DNA from: Unio delphinus
Lineage: Eukaryota > Mollusca > Bivalvia > Unionida > Unionidae
NCBI GenBank assembly: GCA_029339505.1
Contig: JAQISU010000179.1
Coordinates: 14,718,001 to 14,782,000, forward strand
Length of the DNA stretch: 64,000 nucleotides
Reading direction: 5' to 3'
Within the stretch, counting starts at the first letter, position 1. Each line of letters begins with the position of its first letter. The notes below the pieces were generated by a model. The model was not told where the DNA came from and did not search any database. It worked only from the letters and a program-made list of their open reading frames with translations. The position numbers were made by a program, and so were the translations under genes. Positions 46,346 to 58,514 of the stretch are shown here, piece by piece.

Positions 46346-46440
46346 GTTTCAAGAACAATAAAGTCTTGTGTATCCAGCCTTCATTTGATTAGAATATCTC
46401 AGTATGTAGTAGACTACAACTTGTGAAGAAACAAAATCTC

Positions 46441-47675
46441 TGTTTCATTATTCAGATTTCCCTATTTTATTATTCAGATTTCCCTATTTCATTATTCAGA
46501 TTTCCCTATTTCATTATTTAGATTTCCTTATTTTATTATTCAGATTTCCCTATTTCATTAGTCAGATTTCCCTATTTCATTATTTAGATTTCCCTATTTT
46601 ATTATTCAGATTTCCCTATTTCATTATTTAGATTTCCCTATTTTATTATTCAGATTTCCCTATTTCGTTATTCAGATTTCCCTATTTCATTATTCAGATT
46701 TCCCTATTTCATTATTCAGATTTCCCTATTTCATTATTTAGATTTCCCTATTTCATTATTCAGATTTCCCTATTTCATTATTCAGATTTCCCTATTTCAT
46801 TATTTAGATTTCCCTATTTCATTGTTCAGATTTCCCTATTTCATTGTTCAGATTTCATTGTTAAGATTTCCCTATTGCATTTTTCAGATTTCCCTATTTC
46901 ATTGTTCGAATTCCCTATTTCATTGTTCAGATTTCCCTATTTCATTGCTCAGATTTCCCTATTTTATTATTTATATTTCCTTATTTCATTGTTCAGATTT
47001 CCCTATTTCATTGTTCAGATTTCCCTATTTCATTATTCAGATTTCCCCATTCCATTATTCATATTTCCCTATTTCATTGTTCAGATTTCCCTATTTCATT
47101 GTTCAGATTTCCCTATTTCATTGTTCAGATTTCCCTATTTTATTATTTATATTTCCCTATTTCATTTTTCAGATTTCCCTATTTCATTGTTCAGATTTCC
47201 CTATTTTATTATTTAGATTCTTTATTTTATTATTTATATTTCTCTATATCATTATTCGAATTTCCCTGTTTCATTATTCAGATTTCCCATTTCATTATTC
47301 AGATTTCTCTATTTTATTATTCATATTTCATTATTCAGATCTCCCTTTTTCATTATTCAGATTTCCCCATTCCATTATTCAGATTTACCTGTTTCATTAT
47401 TCAGATTTCCCTTTTTCATTATTTAGATTTCTCTATTGTATTATTCAGATTTCCCCATTCCATTATTCGGATTTCCCTATTTTGTTATTTATATTTCTCT
47501 ATTTTATTATTCATATTTCATTATTCAGATTTCTCTATTTCATTATTCAGATTTCCCTATTTCATTTTTCAGATTTCGCCTTTTGATTATTCAGATTTCC
47601 CTTTTTTATTATTCAGATTTCCCTATTTTATTGTTCAGATTTCCCCATTTCATTATTCAGATTTCCCTAAATATT
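46441..47675. repeat. 22 bp satellite, about 56 copies
   Basis: The unit is ATTCAGATTTCCCTATTTCA plus TT, with ATTTAG, GTTCAG and TTTTAT variants. It contains no plus-strand stop codon in any frame, and 22 is not a multiple of three, so all frames are open and cycle every 66 bases. This explains the overlapping open frames of up to 254 codons (46822-47586). No gene is implied. Confidence 0.96.
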
Positions 47676-47679
47676 TAAT

Positions 47680-47714
47680 CTGAGAAATGGCATTAAACAC
47701 TATAATAACAACAG
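47680..47714 (+). mobile_element. Leu/Ser-type SINE 3' end fragment
   Basis: TGAGAAATGGCATTAAACAC and TATAATAACAACAG match the family end (GCTGAAAAATGGCATTAAGC and an ACAACAACA tail). It abuts the end of the 22 bp satellite. Confidence 0.6.
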
Positions 47715-47885
47715 CCATAATAACATGTCTAAGAATAGGCTGCATGAACTGTTGTATTCTAGTGCATATATACTTCTGACTGAAGGTATTAGAGTTCCTG
47801 ATAATTCTCAATTTTTCAGCTTTTTCCTTCTCTCTGTCTTTTAATTAGCACTATACAGCTAGGATTGTGATGATGTACCATATTA

Positions 47886-47974
47886 CATCCATCCATCCAT
47901 CCATCTATGCATACATACATACATACATACATACATACATACATACATACATACATACATACATACATACATAC
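47886..47974. repeat. (CATC)n-(CATA)n microsatellite
   Basis: About five CATC units followed by about seventeen CATA units. Confidence 0.96.
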
Positions 47975-47979
47975 AAAGT

Positions 47980-48600
47980 TACTTGAACTTGTCCTCTCAT
48001 TCCTATTTGTTTAGGGAAAAAATACATTAACATTTTTATACATCCAGATCACTTTCTTCCAAAGTGTATTTTAAATTCTTGGATAAATGTTTCCACACCT
48101 AATTGTCTAATACATTTAATTATCAAATTTATTAGTTATGCAGTAACAACTTGAGGGTGTTGTCTACATCAAACAAGTTAGTAGACTGTGCACAGAAGGT
48201 AACAAAAACATGATTCACACCCAATGTTTCATAACACACCATGTACCTATCAACTTAAATATATAATTGTGGAAATAAGTAATAGAGATTTACACCAATT
48301 CTACTTTTTTTTCAAGTGTCTATGTGGGTGTGTTTGGAAAGAAAAAGCTAACAACATGGGGTGCATTAGCGGTTAAAGGGATTTATGTTGCCATTAGTAA
48401 TAAAAATCCAGTGTCCAGATAATTGAGTGTTATTGCTATAGACAGGGAAATTGGTGTATGGTGCAAGACCATTCTTTTTTACACATTTATTTGTAATTTT
48501 GTTTGATGCTAAGCTTATTATTGCGGGACCTGACCCATTTTGAGATAATTACTGTTAAAGTGGTTAGTTGTTAGTTAATTGTGGCCAATTAAGTGGATGA

Positions 48601-48644
<44 letters not shown>

Positions 48645-50830
48645 TTTGGGCATAGGTCCCCACCCTCCCCAAAGGTGTGATTCTGGTAATAATATGGAAA
48701 ATAAAACGTTGTAAGATATCGCATATGCTTTTTCAAGATTTGCATTTGTTTCACCCAGCTTGTCTTAGTTCACATAACCATAACATTTTCCAACATAAAG
48801 ATACCAGTTTGGAGGTGGAAAATGACACATGGTTGGTAAATATTTTTATGTTTGTAAATTTGTAATGAAGTTCACCACCATTGTCAACCACTACATTATT
48901 TTTTTATTTTGTCCCTATCACAATAAACTTTTCTATTACAGTTTAAAAGGATGAAGCCATATTGACATGATATGACTGGTATTATGGTTTGAATATTACT
49001 CAGCACACTAAACTGTATTCAAATGCATTGACTGTAAATGGGATTTACTTCCACTCATGTTCAAGTTAACAGGGCATTGATGTGAATCATTATTTGGTCA
49101 AATGAGTACCCCCTGAAGTTTAACTGTTGCTACAATTTAGGGCCCTCCCATCCCCATAATTTCATCCAATTAGTTCCTATTTTTAATGCATTGCAGCAAT
49201 TAATGGATAATTGGTCTTCACTTCACTTGTTTATTTTATAGTTCAGACGTTTTAATAATTTAATTTATTAAATTTTGTGCAATTTGTTTTAAACATGTAA
49301 ATTCAGCAGGATAATGTTGGTAAGTAATGACCATGATGTGACAGCAGTGATGATGATAGTAATGATAATGGGATACAAAATGCAGATAAGTTTGCTTGTA
49401 CCTACACAAATACTTGTCTCTTAAATTTTTTTGCTTTTTCCCTTTGATCATCATGTTTTTTAAAACATGTATTTTTTATTTGAAACAAAATACTGTACAT
49501 TGTATTCAGGATGGTATACCTTTAGTGCTACAGCAAACATCACATTTGACATTATCGAAAAAAATAACAAGGTTAAAAAATGTTAATCCTGAAGTGCATG
49601 ATGACTTAAAATTAATAAAACGAAAGATCAAGATTTTTTTTTAGTTCAGGCAACATAATCTTTTAAATGTAATAATGTTTTCATTATATTTATATATTAG
49701 CACGTAATAAATAAATAATTTTGAAAATTTTATCAACTGGGAAGTTTTAAATGCAATAATTCCATTTGACCCTGTCCTGTTTTCAACTGTGCAGAAAAAT
49801 TCCTGATCATGACCAGTAGACTGCCCTCTAAAAGCTTGTTTCCTAAATTGTCCTAACACTCTCAGCATGGTGCTGAGATTGCTATCAAGTGACCCTAGAA
49901 ATTAATAAGGACTGATTCCAAAAATATATCACATTCATCCCATTACACATTGTCTACGTGTAATGAACAAAAGAAATGAGTGGATATTTCTATTTATATG
50001 AAATGGACACACAGCAGCTGTTCAACTTTAACAATGACCTTAATAGTCATTGAGCCTCCATCAAATTGTGCAAGATTTTATCAGGTTATCTGACTTTGAT
50101 CTGTTAAGGTGTGATCAAATTAGAGGGCACCTGTTATTATTTAGATTGCTATTAGTTCCTGTAGCAGTTTCCAATTTATTTTATCCTTTAATTTCTGGAC
50201 ACCTGATATTGGGCTCATCTGCATGTTCACAGAGAGCAAATCAACAATTTCAGCTAATTATTTCAATCTATGTGACTGTAGCATGCAAGTACATGTCACA
50301 GAGATTGAAATACCTAGCCAAAAATGTTGATTAGCTCTGTATGAACTTGTAGATTCATAACCCAAGTTCCATAACTGTACTGACAGTTGATTCATAACCC
50401 CAGTCCCAGAACCCCCTGTACAGATAGTTTGCATGTATTTTTAGCAAGCAGAACAGAATAATTTAGTCATGAAATTGAACGAACATTAAATTTCATCAAC
50501 TTAAAAACTGCTATTTCCTTAATGAGAATAATCCTAGTCTTTATACCACAATGGAGACCACTCGAACACACTTCAAACAACATCATTTTCTTAGAATATG
50601 GTTCCCACGCTTTTCTAAAGATAAATTTCCAGGTCATTTTCAGGGTTTTTCCAGTATGAAAGTACTTTTTTTTCAAGGTTCAAAAACAATTATCATTACT
50701 GAATAAAATTAAAGAACATTTTAGATTATAAAACATTTTTTCTAAATATAAAGATATTGCTCATTAACACTCTCCAAAAAAAACGAAGTCAGAAAAGATG
50801 ATCATGTACAAAACCACAAAATGTATCATG
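47980..50830. other. Mostly single-copy DNA
   Basis: A TA run lies at 48605-48640. The 94-codon plus frame at 50050-50334 and the 82-codon frame at 49396-49644 lack motifs. About 48350-48600, 49020-49270 and 50050-50300 are complex, with TTAATTGTGGCCAATTA-like homeodomain-type cores. They are candidates for conserved non-coding DNA only. Confidence 0.35.
48605..48640. repeat. (TA)n microsatellite, about 18 units
   Basis: Perfect TA run. Confidence 0.95.
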
Positions 50831-50831
50831 T

Positions 50832-51099
50832 AAAACAAGTTTATTGTTGTTGTAGGGCTTAATGCCATTTTTCAGCACATGATAGGCTATACATGGCGGC
50901 CAGTATTATTGGTGGATGAAGAACCCGGGAAAAACACAGAAAGAACCACTGACCACGAGAAGCTACTGGCAAGCTTTCTCACATAACTACATTAGCCGAA
51001 TCTTAGACTCGAACACATGCAGACAGAGGTGAGATGGCAGTGATCCGTAATGGAAAGCGTTTTAGCCCACTTGGCCACACGGGGCTCCAAAACAAGTTT
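50832..51099 (-). mobile_element. Leu/Ser-type SINE, full length, perfect target duplication
   Basis: The element occupies 50843-51088 between identical AAAACAAGTTT copies (50832-50842 and 51089-51099). The minus-strand head reads GTGTGGCCAAGTGGGCTAAA (type II A box), with B box GTGTTCGAGTC. The body (GAGAAAGCTTGCCAGTAGCT, TGGTCAGTGGTTCTTTCTGT, CATCCACCAATAATACTGG) and the end GCTGAAAAATGGCATTAAGC are followed by an ACAACAACAAT tail. This is the best reference copy of the family in the window. Confidence 0.95.
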
Positions 51100-51229
51100 G
51101 ATTATACATATATTCCTTTAAAAGTTGGCATGTTAATTATAACTTTATTTGCTGCTTTATGTTGCTAAGTGGGAATAACATAATGAACATAAATTATATT
51201 TTGTTTCCTTTCAACCCTTTATTTCTAAA

Positions 51230-51232
<3 letters not shown>

Positions 51233-51284
<52 letters not shown>
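51233..51284. repeat. (TA)n tract, left flank of inverted-repeat element
   Basis: About 26 TA units, then CACACATGCACACA up to the element end. Confidence 0.96.
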
Positions 51285-51293
<9 letters not shown>

Positions 51294-51300
51294 GCACACA

Positions 51301-51918
51301 CAGTCGGCTCCAGATATGTGCATATCGTATAACTGCATATTCCACCTTATTGCATAGCTTTGTGCCGGTCCCGATTTGTTACCATTGTTTTCAATGGATA
51401 TCAATTTCGGACAATTGCATATCATCTATATGCATATTTCGCATTATTACATACATTTTTCTGGTCCAAACATTATTACGTGTTAAGTTGCTTCAGAAAA
51501 CTGCATTGTTCAAAATTGTTCTTTTCAAAATGAAAACCGATTCCGAACATTGGCGGTCAAGGTTGATTAATGAGGTCTGTTAATATCAACATCACAGCTA
51601 TTAGATCTCCGTTGGTCACCAGGAGGCGCTATAGTAGATAACCATAAATATTAACAAGACAGCATTAGCTCTCTGACTCTGTTGATCACCAGAAACTTCT
51701 GGTGATCAACAGTCAGAGAGCTAATGCTGTCTTGTTAATACAGCGCGATAGTAGTCAGCCATAATAATTAATCAAGCATGATAGACGGCTTTAACACTCT
51801 TCGTTGATCATTAAGAATCCGATCCAGTCTGGTCATTAAATTCGATAGATTAAGACTGGAGTGCTGATCACAATCATAGCATCGGTCCCGAGGCCATGCA
51901 TATAAGCGGAGCTGACTC

Positions 51919-51920
<2 letters not shown>
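51301..51920. mobile_element. pogo/Tigger-like non-autonomous element, about 620 bp
   Basis: The left end CAGTCGGCTCCAGATATGTG and the reverse complement of the right end CAGAGTCAGCTCCGCTTATA are similar inverted termini, apart from a 2 base difference. CAGTC ends beside TA targets are typical of the pogo/Tigger group of Tc1/mariner transposons. The interior has more GC and CpG than its surroundings, imperfect direct repeats (GGCGCTATAGTAGATAACC, CAGCGCGATAGTAGTCAGCC) and a long hairpin (51649-51740). No transposase frame is seen. The superfamily call is inference. Confidence 0.7.
51649..51740. repeat. Near-perfect hairpin with 44-46 base arms
   Basis: Left arm 51649-51694 starts TATTAACAAGACAGCATTAG and right arm 51697-51740 is its reverse complement. 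The arms differ only by an AG dinucleotide present in the left arm (GACTCTG versus GACTG). The spacer is two bases. Confidence 0.93.

Positions 51921-51990
<70 letters not shown>
51919..51990. repeat. (TG)n(TA)n tract, right flank of inverted-repeat element
   Basis: About nine TG then about 26 TA units. This mirrors the TA/CA tract on the other side of the element. Confidence 0.96.
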
Positions 51991-51992
<2 letters not shown>

Positions 51993-51994
51993 AT

Positions 51995-54370
51995 AGAACG
52001 TAACATTTTCTATTACAGTATTTAAAAAATAAAACTAAATGCTAATAATTAGAATATTAACATGTAACGAAAAAGAGTTTAACCCTGAATTTATCTATGC
52101 CAATAAAATCCCAACAAGATTTTTCAAACAACCTAATTCCTTAAGACGATCAGGTTAAAAATACATGTACATCATTTAAAAACTTTTTCAAAAGGGTTAA
52201 TTTAAATTTGACAAAGACCTTCAAAGTATATACTGTTGTATAAACAAGGACCTAATTTTCTGTAAAATCCACTTGTCTTCATGTCTTAAAACAAATAGCA
52301 GTTCTTTTTCTAATCCAAGTTTCCTCAGAATATTCACACCCTTTTTCTTCGTATTTGGACATTTACGTTGGGGCGTGGGGACACTGTAACTGCATATAGA
52401 AAAATTTGAATTTGCCACCACTGTGTGGTAGAGACATATGGTAGTCGTTTACCAGCGGGCCTAGAAAACTTTAACTTGTATCGACTCATATCTGCATGAA
52501 ATCGATAGGAAAATTCATTATTTTCTCAGAAATGGCAAGCATTATCATCGTCATGTCATTAATCCGTTGCCAGACAAGGATGAGACTACAGTATAGACGA
52601 AACATGACCCAGTACTCGCCATTTGTATTACAAGCCACAGGACTTCACAAATCTCAAATGACAACATCGGATGTCAAATAGTCATGTGATATCAAAAACA
52701 AACTCCGTTATAATATTGTTATAAATTCAATTATGTTAAATGAAAGTCAGATAATTTTTGCCAGGTGGATTTATCAAGCAGAGCACATGTCAGTAAGTCA
52801 CGTGATTCAACAAAACTGCAGAAGTTGTTCTCAGATTAGGTAAAAATGGAGAATTTTGTGTTCTTTCATTTTTGTACTTTTATTTCAACCAGTATACAAC
52901 TTTCACTTAATATGTGTTAATTTTTTTTTAACTACAACATTTGAAAATGGGGGTTGTAAGATGTATGTACTCATCCAACCAGCAATGTAAGTCACGAGTA
53001 CCAGGTCACATTTCATCAACATCATTTTAATGCATGTATCACTAAATCTAAGACATTTAAAGTTTGCCTGGACATCCAGTAAGTGGCTACACTTTGCCAC
53101 CTCCATGTTGGACGCTTGTGAAGCTAGACTGGTTTTCATACCTTCCATGTCAGGAAAGATTACGGATATCGAGCTGACTTTGAAAATAAAAGTCTACCAG
53201 ACAAATCTAATCCACTGGGCATTTGGATTGACTTGGTATATATGCTTTTTGCAAACATATGACCCATACCATCCAAATATTCTGGTTAGAACTTGATAAA
53301 TATAACTCACTATCAGTTTAGTCACAACTCAATTATGTGTATGTTTTGTGCATCACGTGGTGGTGGAAAATTCCTGGTTTTTTTCCCCGACTTTCATCAA
53401 TATGTGCAAAATTCAAGGACTTTTCATGGTTGGAAAAAATATTTTCATTTCTCCTGATTTTTCCTGATTTCTTGGTACTGTGGGAACCCTGTTAGAACCA
53501 ATTACTACCGGTATGCATGCATATTCCTTACCCTAAAAAATGTGTGGATTACATGTAAATCAATCTAAAAAAATTAAACTTAAGCAGCAAAACAAAATGT
53601 GTTTCCAGTCAGCTGACCATCCCAGTTTCTCACAGCCGACCTTAGCAACATATTCCCCCAAGGCAAAACATATAGGACAAATTTCCAGGTTGCCCATCAT
53701 CCAGGTACAATGGACAAAATATTGTCTGCTAGTGACCTTATCAGGAAGCATCTATTGGTAGTCTGTTTACCTGAGATAAAAGAGGATACAGTGCTGGCCT
53801 TAGACCTGCTACTGTTTCCTTCACATTAAGAAAGATTTTTAAAAATTCTTCAAGAACTTTTATAGACAATTTGCATAAAAGCTTGTCTTCCTAAACATTC
53901 CTATATAGTAATGATTTTAGAATTGGAATGGAATCTATTTTTGCAACTCCTTGAACCAGGCAGATGGAGGATGAACACATTTCAGCTGATTCCTATACCA
54001 AGTCATAAAACTTGGTCAGTCCATTAAAACTCTGGCTATATAAAATGTAAATACCTGATACCTGATCAGTTTAATAAATTCAGTTCCCCACCTGGATCTC
54101 AATTTGAACTCATTTAACTTTAGTGTGTGTCATCACATGCCAAACTTGGATTTTATTGAGATAACTTGATACAGGACATGTGACAAAATCTCAGACTGGA
54201 GAAATGGTTGAAGAAAAGGCTCTAAAACATTTTTTTAGTATGTAGTATTTAAATTGTGTACATGTAGCATCCAAGATAATTATTTGTCCACTGAATTATG
54301 CTAGTGTTAAGAAAGGCATGATACCTATTCCTTTTTCATGAAGCATCATGATATATAGGGTATGTCAACA
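51995..54370. other. Mostly single-copy DNA
   Basis: About 52250-52700 and 52900-53300 keep more CpGs than the average here. The minus-strand 81-codon frame at 52903-53148 and the plus-strand 88-codon frame at 53030-53296 overlap and have no motif. A 61-codon frame at 52496-52681 is likewise unassigned. They may be decayed transposon or exon sequence. No gene is called. Confidence 0.35.
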
Positions 54371-54373
54371 CAA

Positions 54374-54729
54374 AAAGGTCATTTGGTTTGTTTGTTTGTT
54401 TGCTTGATTAGGATTTTTAACGTAGCTTTAAAAAATTTTCAGTCATATCGCTACGATGTCTGCAGTGAGGCAGTTTATAGTGATGTCTAGCACTGAGACA
54501 TAATGCCACAGACATGTAGCATGATGTCTCACCCAATCACATTATCCGGACACCAGGCCGACCAGTCCTAACACTAACCTCTTTATGCTGAGCGTCAAGC
54601 GAGGCAGCTGTTAGTACCATTTTTGTAAGTCTTTGGTATGACTCGGCCGCGGATCGAACTGACGACCTCCCGCTTCCGGGGCGGACACTCTAACCACTAG
54701 GCCACCGGAGCTGTTAAAGGTCATTTGGT
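54374..54729 (-). mobile_element. SINE-1 copy G, full length, perfect 14 bp target duplication
   Basis: The element occupies 54388-54715 between identical AAAGGTCATTTGGT copies (54374-54387 and 54716-54729). The minus-strand head keeps A box TGGCCTAGTGG (54704-54694) and B box AGTTCGATCC (54660-54651), with CpGs still present (CGGCCGCGGATCGAAC on the plus strand). The tail is CAAGCAAACAAACAAACAA. With a perfect duplication and preserved CpGs it is the youngest-looking copy and the best consensus for SINE-1. Confidence 0.96.
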
Positions 54730-54734
54730 GCCAA

Positions 54735-56025
54735 AGCAATTGGAGTAGAATGGTTTATACATGAATATACCATGCTGGCCTAATCAGACTGGTCCAGTGG
54801 CTTGATTCAAACTTGTCATTATATAAAAGAAACATTCCTTTTGTTTGTAGCATGTAAATCAAGTGACTGGTGTTCCATTAAATATTTGATTTAAATTTTA
54901 ACAAGCAAACTCCAGGAGTTCATTGTCCCACTTTTCATCGGATAAGCTGTTAAGCTGTGTAAAAAAAGTGGTTGAAATTCAATCAGGGAATTGATGTGTG
55001 AAAACAAAAGTGGTGGGTCTTAAAATCAAAGTACTATAACTCAATAATGATGCAGAAAGCTTCTACTCATTCATGCAGAATGTAAACAAGAAAGTTCAGT
55101 ACAAAAAAATAAAATTAGAGAGTACAAAAATTACAGACAGCACAATACATAAAAGAAACAATCTTAGCCTATAATTTTCTATAAAAATGGGACATAAAAA
55201 ATTATGTTGTTGAAATAAAGAGCAAATATCTTGGCTATGAAGCCAGTTTTGAAATTGCGAATGAATTGTGGCAACCCAGCCAACCCATTATTAAGCTTGC
55301 TTCTATTTTCCAAGTCATTAATTCACCAGTGAGTCATGAAATTGGTCAGTGTTGTTGGGAAAAAAATGACTTCCCATTCATGGAAAATGAATAGCATCTA
55401 ATTGGGGTTATTTGATTACATTTTCTAAAACATGTCATTTCGTAAATTATGCTGGAAAGAGTTGTCATCTCCTTGTGAACTACTGACACCAATTTATGCC
55501 ATGTTGCTCTGAATCAGTTACTGCAAGCCTTCATGATTTTATTTAGCTGCTAGACTTTCACTACTTCAGCTTTTTTTTTTTTAAAACCACCTCTTTGAAG
55601 TGCATTTAATTTTTCAACTGAGGATTATCAGAAGAGACTTTATTATAGCAATTCATGTATGCTTTATGGAATCTGAGGTGCTACAAGAGATTAAGTCTGT
55701 GCCCAAAACCACACCAAAAGTAACCAGATTACCCTTAACAAGATTTTTTGGAATTTCTTTGCAAATTGATACAGAATGGCTACATTTGTAATTTATGTGC
55801 AGAGTTGATACACAAGTGATTAAATATATTTGGAGAGAAAAAAGGTTCGTTACAAAAGAGATTTAAATATAATATCATTTTTCCAACTTAATTTTATCAG
55901 AATGGAAGTATCTGAATAAAGTATGAAAAAATTTTATTTTAAGTTTTATTGTGTCTATTTAAGTTTAAAGTCCAAATTTGCATTTTTTTTAATCATCACA
56001 TATTAAGATCCTTATCTTTGAAATT
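54735..56025. other. Non-coding DNA
   Basis: The 63-codon plus frame at 55600-55791 has no motif. No repeat boundary seen. Confidence 0.4.
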
Positions 56026-56029
56026 GCAG

Positions 56030-56185
56030 AATTTACCATATATACTCGCTGACAAGTTGAGTATGTCAAACTAGACAGACCCAGATCTGCCCTTCCATAT
56101 TGCAGTGTTAGGAGTAATCAGCAGCAAACATCATAGACCCTGGTCAGCCAGTGCATTATGCAATGATAGGTCAAACTCTGTTTTA
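56030..56185. repeat. Dispersed repeat family, fourth copy
   Basis: TTTACCATATATACTCGCTG, AGACAGACCCAGATCTGCCC and ATCATAGACCCTGGTCAGCC follow in the order seen at 44464-44650. Confidence 0.6.
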
Positions 56186-56535
56186 AGTGTGTTAATAAGG
56201 TACACTTAATTACATGTATAGCATGCAGAATAAATTGACAATTGCACATTTTAACACAGATGAAGATTCGGCTGTATTTTGTTGTTTTCTTATTTCTTCA
56301 CTACTAAAAAAACTCAAATTATGTTCAAAAAGCATTACAATGCATTTTCCCTGCAATTCTACAGTTTTTGCCATTTTTTAGACTAATTGGTCTTAATCTG
56401 ACATTTAAAAGGCTATACAGTTTTTGTGTATAATACAAACTCTGAACTGTAGAGAGAAAAATAAACAAGATCTTAAAATGCTTCCTTATTGACTCAAATC
56501 TGTCAAAATTCCTTTAGTTTTAGTTTTTGTATCTC

Positions 56536-56590
56536 ACATGTATGTATGTATGTATGTATGTATGTATGTATGTATGTATGTATGTATGTA

Positions 56591-56645
<55 letters not shown>
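56536..56645. repeat. (TATG)n-(TG)n microsatellite
   Basis: About fifteen TATG units followed by about 24 TG units. The 162-codon plus frame that crosses it takes its first third from this tract; the rest has no recognisable motif. Confidence 0.96.
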
Positions 56646-56647
<2 letters not shown>

Positions 56648-56649
56648 AA

Positions 56650-57290
56650 CAGCAAATCTAGGTCATATACAGGTGCCCAGCAAAATCTAGGGAGCAAAAA
56701 TAGTAAACAAATTTATCAAATCCCAGGAAAACCATCTTCAGAGCAAAGTAAAATTGAATCACAAGACAAAATGCAAATGGTAAAATTTTACACAGCTCAA
56801 CCCTTCCTGAAAGGCAGACAAGGCAAATATAATGGCAGAATGGATAAAATCAATAAATACCAAAAACTTGTTTTGTGTGAGTTGGTAGAAGGAATGAGTT
56901 CGATTTGGCTTGTGGGTACACTGAGGCTGTCATGCCAGGTTAAATTCAGAAGCAATGTACAACAATTTACTGCCTAGGAAGAAATCAGAAAAGTGTTTTT
57001 GTATTCGTTACATCCTTTTTGAAAAACTTATGAAATATTTATAATTTTACTGAATGAATTAAATTTAAAGAAATTTTGGATAAAGCCTGATTTACTACAT
57101 CTAAAAATATCTATGCACAGATGTCAAAGAAGTCACCTGAGTAGGTAAATCTAGGTAAGTGAAACATAAATACTAACTGACCAAGGTATCAATGCCAGAT
57201 CAAGCATATATGATTAATATTGGTTTATAATAAAAAGCTGTTGCAGTTATTTCCACAGTAAACAACAAATTTATGATTGTGGGATGACTT
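56650..57290. other. Non-coding DNA
   Basis: The plus frame remains open to 56977 but its composition is not distinctive. Nothing else is recognised. Confidence 0.4.
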
Positions 57291-57293
57291 ATT

Positions 57294-58507
57294 TGGAGAC
57301 GGATTATGCTGCGAAAATTCTACCATGTATGATTAACATGGGAGACAGATTATACTGGGAAAATTCTACCATGTATGATTAACACGGGAGACAGATTATA
57401 CTGAGAAATTTCTACCATGTATGGTTAATTCTGGAGACAGATTATACTGGGAAAATTCTACCATGTATGGTTAACATGGGAGACAGATTATACTGGGAAA
57501 ATTCTACCATGTATGATTAACATGGGAGACAGATTATACTGGGAAAATTCTACCATGTATGGTTAACACGGGAGACAGATTATACTGGGAAATTTCTACC
57601 ATGTATGATTAACACGGGAGACAGATTATACTGGGAAAATTCTACCATGTATGATTAACATGGGAGACAGATTATACTGGGAAAATTCTACCATGTATGG
57701 TTAACACGGGAGACAGATTATACTTGGAAAATTCTACCATGTATGGTTAACACGGGAGACAGATTATACTTGGAAAATTCTACCATGTATGATTAACATG
57801 GGAGACAGATTATACTGGGAAAATTATACCATGTATGATTAACACGGGAGACAGATTATACTGGGAAAATCGGGAGAGAGATTATACTGGGAAAATCGAG
57901 AGACAGATTATACTGGGAAAATCGGGAGACAGATTATACTGGGAAAATTCTACCATGTATGGTTAACATGGGAGACAGATTATACTGGGAAAATTCTACC
58001 ATGTATGGTTAACTCTGGAGACAGATTATACTGGGAAAATTCTACCATGTATGGTTAACATGGGAGACAGATTATACTGGGAAAATTCTACCATGTATGA
58101 TTAACATGGGAGACAGATTATACTGGGAAAATTCTACCATGTATGGTTAACATGGGAGACAGATTATACTGGGAAAATTCTACCATGTATGATTAACTCT
58201 GGAGACAGATTATACTGGGAAAATTCTACCATGTATGGTTAACATGGGAGACAGATTATACTGGGAAAATTCTACCATGTATGGTTAACTCTGGAGACAG
58301 ATTATACTGGGAAAATTCTACCATGTATGATTAACATGGGAGACAGATTATACTGGGAAAATTCTACCATGTATGATTAACATGGGAGACAGATTATACT
58401 GGGAAAATTCTACCATGTATGGTTAACATGGGAGACAGATTATACTGGGAAAATTCTACCATGTATGATTAACTCTGGAGACAGATTATACTGGGAAAAT
58501 TCTACCC
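57294..58507. repeat. 46 bp satellite, about 26 copies
   Basis: The unit is GGGAGACAGATTATACTGGG, AAAATTCTACCATGTATGAT, TAACAT. Three variant junctions recur (AACATGGGAG, AACACGGGAG, AACTCTGGAG). Near 57860-57945 three units are shortened to about 29 bp by loss of the TTCTACCATGTATG part. The array is highly homogeneous, so it is probably young. Confidence 0.96.
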
Positions 58508-58514
58508 TACCATG

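Noticed and set aside
45978..46358. 126-codon minus-strand Tyr/Ile/Leu-rich frame
   Set aside because: Mostly the GTATAC-rich minisatellite translated.
46822..47586. 254-codon open frame, longest in the window
   Set aside because: It lies wholly inside the 22 bp satellite, whose unit has no forward stop codon. Other frames are equally open.
52496..52681. 61-codon frame in a CpG-bearing segment as a small gene
   Set aside because: No motif, no conserved context, and the opposite strand reads equally well.
54640..54715. Possible true tRNA gene
   Set aside because: A and B boxes are present but the sequence continues into a SINE body and ends in a CAAA-type tail inside a target duplication. 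The arms do not form a good cloverleaf.
56489..56977. 162-codon frame starting in Cys/Val/Tyr repeats
   Set aside because: The first part is the TATG/TG microsatellite, and the rest shows no motif and no supporting context.
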